Shown here one piece after another: positions 1 to 7,801 of a DNA stretch of 39,741 nt. Within the stretch, counting starts at the first letter, position 1. Each line of letters begins with the position of its first letter. Position numbers and translations under genes: made by a program. Below the pieces are notes generated by a model. That model did no database searches, had not been told where the DNA came from, and saw only the letters and a program-made list of their open reading frames with translations. Location: the NCBI GenBank assembly GCA_025359425.1, contig JANYGC010000069.1, forward strand, positions 1 through 39,741. Direction: 5' to 3'. This DNA is from Sphingomonadaceae bacterium. GTDB lineage: Bacteria; Pseudomonadota; Alphaproteobacteria; Sphingomonadales; Sphingomonadaceae.

Positions 1-96
1 CGATCTGCTTGCCAAAGCCGGCCTGGCCAGCTCCGAATGCCGCCTCCGCGCAGCAGCACTTCGGCTCGATATCGCGGATTTCCCTAGTCAAAGGGA

Positions 97-172
97 TGGT
101 GCCGCTTACAGGATTCGAACCTGTGACCCCATCATTACGAATGATGTGCTCTACCGACTGAGCTAAAGCGGC
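97..172 (-). tRNA. tRNA-Thr (anticodon CGT)
   Basis: Read on the minus strand this is a complete 76-base cloverleaf. The acceptor arm GCCGCTT pairs fully with AAGCGGC, followed by discriminator A and an encoded CCA. The D-arm (GCTC...GAGC), the T-arm with GGTTCGAATCC and an anticodon loop reading TTCGTAA are all visible, giving anticodon CGT, which decodes ACG threonine. The 96 bases to its left hold no gene I can support. Confidence 0.97.
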
Positions 173-320
173 AGCCGCGCCGGATCGGATCGAGACGGCG
201 GTGGTTGCGGGCTTGTCCATAGTCAAATTGCGCGAGCAGGCAATCCCTGTTTCGCAGCGGCCAACCCCGCGCTATAGCATCGCTGAATAGGGCCCAGGGG
301 AGTAAACCGCGTGCATCGAC

Positions 321-2285
321 ATGGCTGAAGCCCCACGCGCTCCATTGCCGCGGCTGGCGATCGGGGTCACTGGTCACCGCCGCGCTCACGCCGCCATGGT
401 CGGCAAGGGCGATCTCGTCGCGGCCCAGCTGGAAGCGCTGTTCAGCGCTATCGCCGCGCAGGTCGAACTCGAGGCGGCGACGCTGGGCGAGGTCGGCCCG
501 GTCCGGCTGCACACTTTGCTCGCCGACGGGGTCGATCAGATCGCGGCCGCCTCGGCCACGGCGCGCGGGTGGGAGCTGGTGGTGCCGTTGCCGTTCGGGC
601 AGGTGCTCAACCTGGCGATCAACGCCCATCCGCCCAGCCTCGAAGATGCCGAGGCGCTGCTTCGCGGCATGCCGCCCGCCGATCCAGACTGCGCCGCCAA
701 TGCCGCGGCGATCGCCCAGTGGTACGGGCAAGCGCGACTGTTCGAACTGGCCGATCACGACGAGCTGCTGGCCGAACAGATGCGCTTGGTTCTGGCGCAC
801 CCGCATAACAAGGCGCTGGCATCCCAGTTCTCGGCGAACACCTCCGCCAACGCTTCGATTGCCGGGCGGGTGATGGTCGAGCAATCGGATTTCCTGATCG
901 CGGTGTGGGACGGCGGCTCGTCGACGCTCTCCGGGGGGACCGGCCACACCATCGCCACCGCGCTCGATCGCGGCTGCCCGGTGGTGCGGATCGATCCGTC
1001 TGCGCCCGAAGCCTGGCATATCCTCCACGCCCCCGAATCGCTCGCCGCGATGGCCCCGAGCGAGGACCGCGATGCGGCGCTGGCCGAACTCGTCCGCAGC
1101 GCCCTGCGCCCGGGTGAAGGCGGCGCGCTGCGCGCCGGAGCCGAAGCGCTCGCGGCCGAGCAATGGCACCCGCACAGCCCGCGGCTGTGGACCGCCTATC
1201 GCCGGATCGAGGCGCTGTTCGGCGGCGATCCACGCCCGTTCCGCTCGCTGATCAGCACTTATGAAGCACCCGAGGCGGTCGCCAGCGGCAGCGGCGCGCT
1301 GGTCCTGGCCGAATTGCGCGCCTTGCCCGCCGGCGATCCCGATCTGCCGCGCCGCGTCGAGCACGAGATCATGCGTCCGGCGGCCTGGGCCGATGCAATC
1401 TCGGCGCGGCTCTCGGACGCCTATCGCGGCGGGATGACCACCAGCTTCGTGCTCTCGGCGCTCGCGATCACCTGCGGCATTTCCTACGAACCGTTCGCCT
1501 CGATCGACCGCAAATGGATGTTCGCGACCGGCGAATTTCTGCTGCTTGCGGCGATCCTGGTAATCATCTGGCGGGGCAGCAAGGAGCGCTGGCACAAGCG
1601 CTGGTTCGAAACCCGCCGGGTCGCCGAATATCTGCGCCACGGGCCGATCCCGCTGGCTCTGGGGGTGGCGCGCCCGCCCGCGCGCTGGCCGCGCGGCAGC
1701 GATACCGGCTGGCCCGAATACTACGCGCGGCATGCCCTGCGCGCGATCGGGCTGCCGCAGGTCAAGGTGACCAAGGACTATCTGCGCGCCGCCGCCGGGC
1801 CGTTGCTCGACGGGCATGTGACCGCGCAGCGCGACTATCATCGCGGCAAGGCGCGGCGGCTGCGCACCGTCCACCACCGGCTCGATCGGCTTTCGGGCCG
1901 GCTGTTCCAGCTCGCAATCCTGTCGGTCTCGACCTATCTGCTGACTGCCGAGGCCAGCGCGCTCGGCCTTGTCGGCAAGGACATGGTGTACGATGTCGGC
2001 AAGTACGCGTCGTACCTCGGCGTGATTTTTCCGACCTTCGGCGCGGCGCTCGCGGGCATCCGCTATTTTGGCGATTTCGAGCGGTTCTCGGCGATTTCAG
2101 AAGTGACTGCGGCCAAGCTCGACGCGGTCCATCAACGGCTGATGCTGCTCCTCTCCGCGCCCGACCATGCGCTCAGCTACGCGCAGGTGTCCGAACTGGC
2201 GCACGCAGCGGACGAGATTGTGGTTTCGGAAATCGAGAACTGGCAGGCGGTGTTCGGGGGCAAGCACATTACCGTGCCGGTTTGA
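321..2285 (+). CDS. SLOG-like Rossmann domain protein with four C-terminal membrane segments
   Basis: Predicted 654-residue protein of unknown function. The N-terminus carries IGVTGHRR (residues about 14-21) and, near residues 190-225, DFLIAVWDGG followed by SGGTGHTI. This pairing resembles SLOG-type Rossmann folds, which bind or cleave nucleotide-like ligands. The C-terminal half has about four hydrophobic segments in two pairs (near residues 370-420 and 525-580) separated by a basic stretch with RWFETRRVAEYLR, and it ends in a charged helix. The layout recalls SLOG proteins joined to SLATT-type membrane effectors, which are proposed to act in bacterial conflict systems. That assignment is an inference from motif and layout. 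ATG 321 is the first in-frame start after a stop at 303. GGGGAG at 297-302 lies rather far upstream for a ribosome binding site. The gene stands alone between two tRNA genes with no obvious partner, and its base composition matches the chromosome. Confidence 0.85.
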   Translation: MAEAPRAPLPRLAIGVTGHRRAHAAMVGKGDLVAAQLEALFSAIAAQVELEAATLGEVGPVRLHTLLADGVDQIAAASATARGWELVVPLPFGQVLNLAINAHPPSLEDAEALLRGMPPADPDCAANAAAIAQWYGQARLFELADHDELLAEQMRLVLAHPHNKALASQFSANTSANASIAGRVMVEQSDFLIAVWDGGSSTLSGGTGHTIATALDRGCPVVRIDPSAPEAWHILHAPESLAAMAPSEDRDAALAELVRSALRPGEGGALRAGAEALAAEQWHPHSPRLWTAYRRIEALFGGDPRPFRSLISTYEAPEAVASGSGALVLAELRALPAGDPDLPRRVEHEIMRPAAWADAISARLSDAYRGGMTTSFVLSALAITCGISYEPFASIDRKWMFATGEFLLLAAILVIIWRGSKERWHKRWFETRRVAEYLRHGPIPLALGVARPPARWPRGSDTGWPEYYARHALRAIGLPQVKVTKDYLRAAAGPLLDGHVTAQRDYHRGKARRLRTVHHRLDRLSGRLFQLAILSVSTYLLTAEASALGLVGKDMVYDVGKYASYLGVIFPTFGAALAGIRYFGDFERFSAISEVTAAKLDAVHQRLMLLLSAPDHALSYAQVSELAHAADEIVVSEIENWQAVFGGKHITVPV

Positions 2286-2311
2286 GTTAGAATGCCGGTG
2301 TGAGTTAAAAA

Positions 2312-2385
2312 TGGAGGCCCGAGCCGGAATCGAACCGGCGTGCGCGGATTTGCAGTCCGCTACGTAACCACTCCGCCATCGGGCC
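2312..2385 (-). tRNA. tRNA-Cys (anticodon GCA)
   Basis: On the minus strand the acceptor arm GGCCCGA pairs with TCGGGCC, followed by discriminator T and an encoded CCA. The T-arm contains GGTTCGATTCC, and the anticodon arm GCGGA-CTGCAAA-TCCGC gives anticodon GCA. The length is 74 bases and the cloverleaf is complete, so the gene looks functional. With the tRNA-Thr at 97-172 it brackets the SLOG-like gene. Confidence 0.97.
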
Positions 2386-2447
2386 TCGTGCCGCGCCGCT
2401 GCGCGAGGTGCGCCACTAGCCGAGCCGCGCCAGCCGCGCAAGCCAGA

Positions 2448-3830
2448 TCAGGCAATGCGGGTGAAGCTGATCTGGCGTTTTACCGGGTCGGCGCTGGCCA
2501 GCCGGACGGTCAGTTTCTCACCCGGGCTGACACTGTGCGCGGTCACCCGCGCCACCACCGGCACATCGCACAGCTGGATGCGCGGGCCAACCTCATCGAC
2601 ATCAGTGACGACAGCGGCAAAGCTCTCACCCTCGCGTCCGCTGAGCATGGCGGCTTCAGCCAGATCGATCGCCGCGCGATCAATCTGATTGGCGCGCGCA
2701 TCGGCCTTGCCCATCACCGGGCCAAGCCGGGCGAAGGCGGTGGTTACTTCGGCCGGGACCGGCTGCGCATTGGTGACTGCCAACGCGGCGCGAATAACAT
2801 AGCGATCAGCCAGCCGCCGCAACGGCGCGGTCATGTGGCAGTATGTCGCCGCCATCGCCGCGTGCCACGGCTTGACGCCTTCCTGATAGGGCACATAGCT
2901 CGCGCCAGTGCCCGCGCGGCGGATCGCCAGCATGAAGGCTGCTGCTTCGGGCCGCTGCGGATCGAGCGACTTTTCGAACTCCGGCAAGCTGAGCGGTGCT
3001 GCCCAGTCGAGCCCGAGCGCCTTGGCCACATGCCGCAACCGCGCCACCGCACGCTCGTCGGGCCCGGCCATCACCCGGAACAGTCCGGTTTTGGCGGCAT
3101 AAAGCGCATCGGCGACAGCAAGGTTGGTCGCGAGCGACAAGGCGGCGTTGCGCCGTTCGGACAGGCTCTGCGGGCGCAGCACGAGGTTGAAGCGGCCATC
3201 CGCGGCTTCGACCTCCTGCTCGGGCGGATCGACCCGCGCCGCGCCGCGGGCCGTCTCTGCGGTGGTAATCCGCAGCGAAAGCTCGGCGAACCCGGCGGGC
3301 AATTGCGCTTCGGTCGCCGTTTCGTAAGCGAGTTTGGCACGGCTCTGGATCAGCGCGCGTTCGGCGCCTTCGAGCTTGACCCCACCATCGGGCGCGACCC
3401 GGGTGGTGAATACGACTGCCGGGCGCGGACCATCGGGCAGCAGGCTCGCTGCGCCCTCGGCCAGCACCCGCGGATAGAGCCCGGCCTTGCCGTCGGGCAG
3501 GTACAGCGTCTCGCCGCGCGCCCAGGCCTCGTTGTCGAGCGGATCGCCGTCGGCCACGAACCATGGCACGTCGGCGATCGCATATTGGAGCAGCAGGTCG
3601 CTTCCCGCCGTCTCGATGGTGAAGGCCTGGTCGAGGTCGGTCGAAGCGGCCGGATCGAGCGTCACGAAGGCCTCGCCCGTGCGGTCCTTATGTTCGCTGG
3701 GCTGGCGCAGCGCGGCGGCCTGCGCAGCGGCATCGACCGCGGTCGGAAAGCCTGCCGGAACCTTGAACTGGCCGCGAATTGCCGCAAGCCCTTCGCTCAG
3801 CAAACGGTCGGGATCGCGCAGTGCCTTCAT
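2448..3830 (-). CDS. RNB-domain ribonuclease (RNase II/R family)
   Basis: Predicted 460-residue 3'-to-5' exoribonuclease-like protein. The RNB catalytic signature is clear near residues 56-70: FVTLDPAASTDLDQAF, with D59, D65 and D67 in the metal-binding positions. The fourth acidic position of E. coli RNase II is Q here, as in the shorter RNB proteins of some bacteria. The middle holds the RNB core, including MTAPLRRLADRYV and a later short S1-like tail. Full N-terminal cold-shock domains are missing, so it is smaller than RNase II or RNase R. The open frame extends to 3968, but that extension has low-complexity, unconserved-looking sequence. I therefore chose the ATG at 3830, which starts MKALRDPDRL. 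No strong ribosome binding site is seen. The role is probably RNA turnover, with the exact substrate unknown. Confidence 0.9.
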   Translation of the reverse strand: MKALRDPDRLLSEGLAAIRGQFKVPAGFPTAVDAAAQAAALRQPSEHKDRTGEAFVTLDPAASTDLDQAFTIETAGSDLLLQYAIADVPWFVADGDPLDNEAWARGETLYLPDGKAGLYPRVLAEGAASLLPDGPRPAVVFTTRVAPDGGVKLEGAERALIQSRAKLAYETATEAQLPAGFAELSLRITTAETARGAARVDPPEQEVEAADGRFNLVLRPQSLSERRNAALSLATNLAVADALYAAKTGLFRVMAGPDERAVARLRHVAKALGLDWAAPLSLPEFEKSLDPQRPEAAAFMLAIRRAGTGASYVPYQEGVKPWHAAMAATYCHMTAPLRRLADRYVIRAALAVTNAQPVPAEVTTAFARLGPVMGKADARANQIDRAAIDLAEAAMLSGREGESFAAVVTDVDEVGPRIQLCDVPVVARVTAHSVSPGEKLTVRLASADPVKRQISFTRIA

Positions 3831-4074
3831 CGGCGCATGGGTTAGCCACTCTGCCGGAACTTGCCAAGCGCGGTGCGCGAACGCACAGAATGTTGCCGCA
3901 GCCAGCCACGTGGATGATCTTCCCAAGAGCCGTGCTGGCATTGCCTTTGCCCGCAAACTGGTCCGCACTCGGCATCATGTTCGAAGCGCGGCAATTTGGC
4001 TCGCTTTGTGCGCCCGGCGGGTTCACCCCCTGTCCGGTACGCCGCGCGGTGGCGCATTGGCCGGAGGATTTTGC

Positions 4075-4605
4075 ATGATCTTGGGTGTGGTTCTCGCCGG
4101 CGGACAAGCCACGCGGTTCGGCAGCGACAAGGCGCTGGCCGAGCTTGATGGCCACACGCTGCTGGCGCGTGCGGTCGATCTGCTCTCGGGCTGGTGCGAA
4201 TATGTCGTTGTCGCCGGGCGTGAAACCGCACCCGCGCCGACTTTGCCCGATTGGCCGCGAGCCGCGATGGGGCCGCTGGGCGGGATCGCGGCGGCCCTGC
4301 ATCTCGCGGCGGACGAGGGGTATGAGGCGGTCTTGAGCATCGGGGTCGACTCGATCGGGCTGCCCGACGACTTGCTGGAGCGGCTGAGTCCGGCTCCGGC
4401 CTTTGTTTCGGCGCAGCCAGTAATCGGGTTGTGGCCGGCTGCGGCGGCGGCGGCGATTGAGGCGATCCTTGAAGGGAGCGGGCGGCACTCGATGCTCGCA
4501 TTTGCTGAGGCGGTCGGCGCGCGGGCTATAGCCCTTCCAACAAAGCCATACAATATCAATACAATAAGTGATCTGGACGCAGTCGAACACGGCGATGGGT
4601 TATGA
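4075..4605 (+). CDS. mobA: molybdenum cofactor guanylyltransferase MobA
   Basis: Predicted 176-residue cytoplasmic enzyme that transfers GMP from GTP to molybdopterin, giving the bis-MGD precursor used by formate dehydrogenases and related enzymes. The N-terminal nucleotidyltransferase motif VVLAGGQATRFGSDKAL is intact, as are MGPLGGIAAAL and the C-terminal NINTISDLD, which is typical of MobA. ATG 4075 follows GGAGG at 4063-4067 with good spacing; the longer open frame reaching back to 3487 is antisense shadow. Its 3' end overlaps the start of a broken fdsA gene, so mobA was once the first gene of a formate dehydrogenase operon. MobA itself shows no damage, presumably because other molybdoenzymes still need it. 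Confidence 0.93.
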   Translation: MILGVVLAGGQATRFGSDKALAELDGHTLLARAVDLLSGWCEYVVVAGRETAPAPTLPDWPRAAMGPLGGIAAALHLAADEGYEAVLSIGVDSIGLPDDLLERLSPAPAFVSAQPVIGLWPAAAAAAIEAILEGSGRHSMLAFAEAVGARAIALPTKPYNINTISDLDAVEHGDGL

Positions 4606-5081
4606 GCGCGAAGCCGATTTCAGCGCCCCCGAAGTCCAGCCGGACGATGCCGTTTCGTTGACAATCGACGACGCGAAAGTGACCGTCTCGCTCGCCAACA
4701 GCGGGTTGCGCGCCGCCGCTTCGACCGGATTAAAGATGCCCAGCCTGTGCGCCCCCGATTGACGTCAAGCCTATGGTTTAAAATGACTTTGTCTGGTCGA
4801 GAGCGACGGCCAGCGCGGCGTGCCAGCAAGTTGCATAACCCCGGCAGCACAGGGCATGACGCTGCATACCGCGACCGAACGGGTGCAAAAGTACACCGGC
4901 GGATTGCAGGCAATGGTACTGGTGGTGGTCCCGCGCCGGTTCTTCAACGAAACGGCGCGACCAGCTGGCCGCCAAGGTGACCGAACCCGCGAACGGGCCG
5001 GAGGACTGCGCGGCTACGCCAGGCCTCGCCCACGCGATGGGGCCCGATTGGAACGACACCCACCCGCGCGAGATCATGGCC
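4595..5081 (+). pseudogene. decayed formate dehydrogenase alpha subunit (fdsA) remnant
   Basis: Three short stretches in different frames read like an NAD-dependent formate dehydrogenase alpha subunit. From ATG 4595 to stop 4762 comes an N-terminal 2Fe-2S ferredoxin-like piece (VSLTIDDAKVTV, then LRAAASTGLKMPSLCAPD), ending just where the first cluster cysteine is expected. At about 4901-4960 is LQAMVLVVVPRRFFNETAR, resembling the family's 'LVVQDLFLNETA' segment. At about 5022-5081, in a third frame, is LAHAMGPDWNDTHPREIMA, resembling the C-terminal 'NYRHPSEIM' region. A full FdsA is over 900 residues, so most of the gene, including the molybdenum site, is deleted. These matches come from recalled family sequences and no alignment was run. 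The adjacent intact mobA supports the reading. Confidence 0.7.
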
Positions 5082-5282
5082 GATGGCCAATTAGATCGCC
5101 CGAACTTCGCGGTCCAAGGCGACGAAGCCGCCAACGCCGCGACCTGCGATCACCTCGAAAAGTTCTGGGACCCGTGCATGCGCGCGCAGATCGGCGCGGG
5201 TGACGGCAGCGGTCTGGAGCCAATCGCCAAAGCGGCGGTGGAGCGGCTAGCTGGAGCGTCAATTCACGAGGCGAGGACTTAA
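5076..5282 (+). pseudogene. formate dehydrogenase delta subunit (fdsD-like), probably non-functional
   Basis: The 68-residue frame from ATG 5076 contains NFAVQGDEAANAATCDHLEKF, then FWDPCMRAQI and GLEPIAKAAVERL. This is the pattern of the small FdsD subunit (DHIxKFWDPRMRxxI...GLxPLxxxAVxxL). The usual N-terminal MANQIA segment is distorted to MADGQLDRP, and the conserved R after FWDP is C. It joins directly to the fdsA remnant through an apparent deletion that would have removed fdsA's end and the fdhD gene normally found between them. With no catalytic subunit in the window it cannot work here as part of a complex. It could still be translated. Confidence 0.6.
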
Positions 5283-5318
5283 CTTCCTTAAGAAGCGTTC
5301 TTCTGACATGTTACAGAC

Positions 5319-6089
5319 ATGGACCGAGATGAGTTTATACACCTATACAAATATCGAACTCTAGCTGACCCATACGGACGCAAGACTGCCGAAGACATCG
5401 TTCTGCATCACAGGATGTTTTGGCAATCTCCCCTCGAGTTCAACGATCCTTTTGATTGTGATCCTGTGGTTGTTTTTGGCACCAACGACACAGAGCGCAG
5501 GCAGTGGATTCGACGGGTTAATGGCAACAGCATAGGCTCTACCAATCGATACCAGCGGCGCAGCAAGAAGCGCGAACTAGAAAACAAGACGCCCGCTCAG
5601 CATGAGGCCTTGATGCGGTCTGCGTGGCGCCAATGGATGCAAGATTCCAGCGTGTCGTGTTTTTCGGCAGTAAACGACCACCAGCTAATGTGGGGGCACT
5701 ACGCGGACAGTCATCGAGGCGTATGTTTTGTTTTTCATGAGCAGATTTGGCATGGCGAGGCTTGGATAGGCTTTGACGTAACTTATTCTGCCGAAAGGCC
5801 TATCGTCAATCTCGTGAGGGTAGGCGAGGTCGAAATCATGCAAAACGCCATACTCAATAAGTCAAATGTTTGGGCATATGAGAGAGAGCATAGGATGGTC
5901 CAATGGCGCGTTTCGCCTGGAATTCATGAATTCCCTGAAGCTGCTTTGAAGGGATTCATCCTAGGGGCGCGGATCAGCACCGACGATCGCAATTTTATGA
6001 TGGATTTGGCTCGGCGCAGACCCCATCTCCAAGTTTGGGAAGCAAAATGCGATCAATCTCTTTTTCGCCTAAACATCTCACGAATCTAA
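5319..6089 (+). CDS. DUF2971 domain protein
   Basis: Predicted 256-residue protein of unknown function. Recognisable DUF2971 features are LYKYR near the N-terminus, RMFWQSPLEFNDPFDC at about residues 32-47, CFSAVNDHQLMWGHYADSHRG at about residues 110-129, and the late KSNVWAYEREHRMV. There is no signal peptide or membrane segment. The gene is visibly poorer in GC than its neighbours: one sampled 60-base line at 5341 has 29 G+C. It lies directly beside the decayed formate dehydrogenase remains, suggesting acquisition by transfer. DUF2971 genes are scattered among bacteria and are often found in accessory DNA. ATG 5319 is the first start in the frame; no clear ribosome binding site is visible. 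Confidence 0.9.
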   Translation: MDRDEFIHLYKYRTLADPYGRKTAEDIVLHHRMFWQSPLEFNDPFDCDPVVVFGTNDTERRQWIRRVNGNSIGSTNRYQRRSKKRELENKTPAQHEALMRSAWRQWMQDSSVSCFSAVNDHQLMWGHYADSHRGVCFVFHEQIWHGEAWIGFDVTYSAERPIVNLVRVGEVEIMQNAILNKSNVWAYEREHRMVQWRVSPGIHEFPEAALKGFILGARISTDDRNFMMDLARRRPHLQVWEAKCDQSLFRLNISRI

Positions 6090-6124
6090 CGATCGTTACC
6101 GGGTAAGCGCCATTCAATGACGCC

Positions 6125-6937
6125 CTAAGGATCGACAAACACGCCCTTGCGCTTTGCCATCTGGCTCATCACCGCCTCGATCTGGTTCTTGGTCCCCATC
6201 AACGCTTGCTGCTCGATGCTTTCGGCCATCAGGATATCGTCGACCGAGGCGTGGAGGTACCCGGCGAACAGGCGCTTGGCGGCGCGCTGGGCTTGCGGGT
6301 GGCGATCCGCGATGTCGGCGGCGATGGCTTGCGCGCGGGCCAGCGGATCGGCGTCGACCAAAGTCGCAAAGCCGTACTCCTGCGCTTGGGTGCCGGTAAA
6401 TTCGCGGTTGGTGTAAGTCAGCTCGCGCAGAATATCGTCGCGCACGGTGCCGCGCCACAGCGCGTAGCCGGCCATGTCGGGGACCAGCCCCCACTTCATC
6501 TCCATCACCGCCAGCCGCGCATCGGGCGCGATCACGCGGAAATCGGCACCGCTGGCAAGCTGCAAGCCCCCGCCAAAGCAAACCCCGTGGACCGCCGCGA
6601 TCACCGGCACCGGCAGTTTGCGCCATTGCAGCGCGACCTGCTGCGGCGGATTGCAATTGCCGTGGGTGCGCGTGGTCAGCGGCTCATCGCGGCGGCGAGC
6701 GGGATCGCCCATGCTGGCCATATCGAGCCCGGCACAGAAGCTGCGCCCATCGCCCGACAGCACCACGCAGCGCAGTCCTTTGAGGTTCTGCAGCACGTGC
6801 CCGGCATCGAGCAGGGCAGCGAACATGGCAGGATCGAGGGCGTTCATCTTGTCGGCGCGGATCAGGCGAACATGCGCGACGCCGCTTTCGTCCAAGGCGA
6901 TAGCAACGCGGCCGGGCGGGGTTACGGTGTGATCCAT
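6125..6937 (-). CDS. enoyl-CoA hydratase/isomerase (crotonase) family protein
   Basis: Predicted 270-residue crotonase. The first oxyanion-hole segment is GDGRSFCAGLDMASM (about residues 64-78) and the second is VHGVCFGGGLQLASGADFR (about residues 114-132), both in the expected places. The catalytic region reads MKWGLVPDMAGY, without the usual pair of glutamates of true hydratases, so the reaction on the acyl-CoA could be hydration, isomerisation or another crotonase reaction. Its start overlaps the last 16 bases of the upstream winged-helix gene, so the two are probably co-transcribed and translationally coupled. The substrate cannot be told from sequence. Confidence 0.93.
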   Translation of the reverse strand: MDHTVTPPGRVAIALDESGVAHVRLIRADKMNALDPAMFAALLDAGHVLQNLKGLRCVVLSGDGRSFCAGLDMASMGDPARRRDEPLTTRTHGNCNPPQQVALQWRKLPVPVIAAVHGVCFGGGLQLASGADFRVIAPDARLAVMEMKWGLVPDMAGYALWRGTVRDDILRELTYTNREFTGTQAQEYGFATLVDADPLARAQAIAADIADRHPQAQRAAKRLFAGYLHASVDDILMAESIEQQALMGTKNQIEAVMSQMAKRKGVFVDP

Positions 6938-7701
6938 GCGATCTGATCCTGTCGTGCAGCGGAAAAGTGTTCCTCGTCCAAACGGGCATAACCGTCCAGC
7001 GCCAAATCGGCGGGAAGCGGCAGAGCCCGCCCCTCGCTGACGAGCCGGTAGCGTCCGCCGGGCAAAGTCTCGACCAGTCCGTCAACCCCGGCGGTCCGCA
7101 GCCTGGCGCGCAGCCGGCTGAGGTGAACCGCGAGGCTGTTGGTCTCGGGCCGGAACGACAGCCGCCACACATCGTACAGCAGTTCGGGTGTGCCGATCGC
7201 CTCGCCCGGGACTTCGGCGAGCCGCCAGAGCAGCGCAAATTCGCGCGGATGCAGGCCCACCGCGCGCCCGGCGACGAACGCATCGCGCGCCAGCAGGTCG
7301 AGCTGGACCGCGCCGTGGCGGCGGTAGCGCGGCAGCGCCTCGGCATATTGCGCCAGCCGCAAGACCCGCGATTCGAGCTCGTCGAGCGACGAGCCCTGGC
7401 CCACCGCATCGCCGAACCCGAGCCGCAGCATCCGCGCGCGGTCGGTCGATTCGCGCACGTCGATCATCATCATCCATTTGCGCTGCGCCAAATTGGCTCC
7501 GGCCAGCGTCAGCCATTGCGGCATCGGCAGATCGTGCGGGCGGCCAAGCACCGCGTGCGCCAGCCCGCGGCCCGACGATCGCTCGTCGGCCAACAACTGC
7601 CAGCCGAGACGGCGCAAGTCATACGCCGTCGGGATCGGACCGACCGAAAACCAGCGAAACAGCCGCAACGTGACCTCACAGGATGTGTGGACAGGGCGCA
7701 C
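6922..7701 (-). CDS. winged-helix transcriptional regulator with degenerate receiver-like N-terminus
   Basis: Predicted 259-residue DNA-binding protein. The C-terminal third (about residues 150-235) is an OmpR/PhoB-type winged helix, with LHPREFALLWRLAEVPGEAI, LYDVWRLSFRPETNSLAVH, LSRLRARL and LPGGRYRLV. The N-terminal part looks like a worn receiver domain: MLRLGFGDAVGQGSSLDELE sits where a true receiver has the GADDYLxKPF segment, and no phospho-acceptor aspartate can be recognised. It therefore probably does not work as an ordinary two-component response regulator, and no histidine kinase gene is nearby. It overlaps the crotonase gene and is likely transcribed with it. Confidence 0.88.
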   Translation of the reverse strand: MRPVHTSCEVTLRLFRWFSVGPIPTAYDLRRLGWQLLADERSSGRGLAHAVLGRPHDLPMPQWLTLAGANLAQRKWMMMIDVRESTDRARMLRLGFGDAVGQGSSLDELESRVLRLAQYAEALPRYRRHGAVQLDLLARDAFVAGRAVGLHPREFALLWRLAEVPGEAIGTPELLYDVWRLSFRPETNSLAVHLSRLRARLRTAGVDGLVETLPGGRYRLVSEGRALPLPADLALDGYARLDEEHFSAARQDQIAWITP

Positions 7702-7801
7702 GGCTGTTGCCTCGCCTTACCCCCTTGATCGCCATGGCTGCACAATTCCCCGCCAGCGCGCAAGAGCAGGTGGTTTGAAAGCGGGGCGAAAGCCCGCCAG
7801 A

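Noticed and set aside
1..96. The end of a protein-coding gene at the left edge.
   Set aside because: Several frames are open over so short a distance, none shows a recognisable motif, and the frames run into the tRNA gene.
135..1877. A 580-residue open frame on the minus strand opposite the SLOG-like gene.
   Set aside because: It runs through the tRNA-Thr gene, its composition is Arg/Gly/Ala/Gln-rich as expected for antisense of a high-GC gene, and it has no recognisable motif. Similar long antisense frames oppose most genes here.
3831..3968. An N-terminal extension of the RNB ribonuclease.
   Set aside because: The added 46 residues look unlike coding sequence for this family, and a good start (MKALRDPDRL) is available at 3830.
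4606..5282. Several small independent hypothetical genes (for example frames at 4747-4980 and 4820-5203).
   Set aside because: The similarity to formate dehydrogenase hops between frames, so these are better read as debris of one operon than as separate genes.
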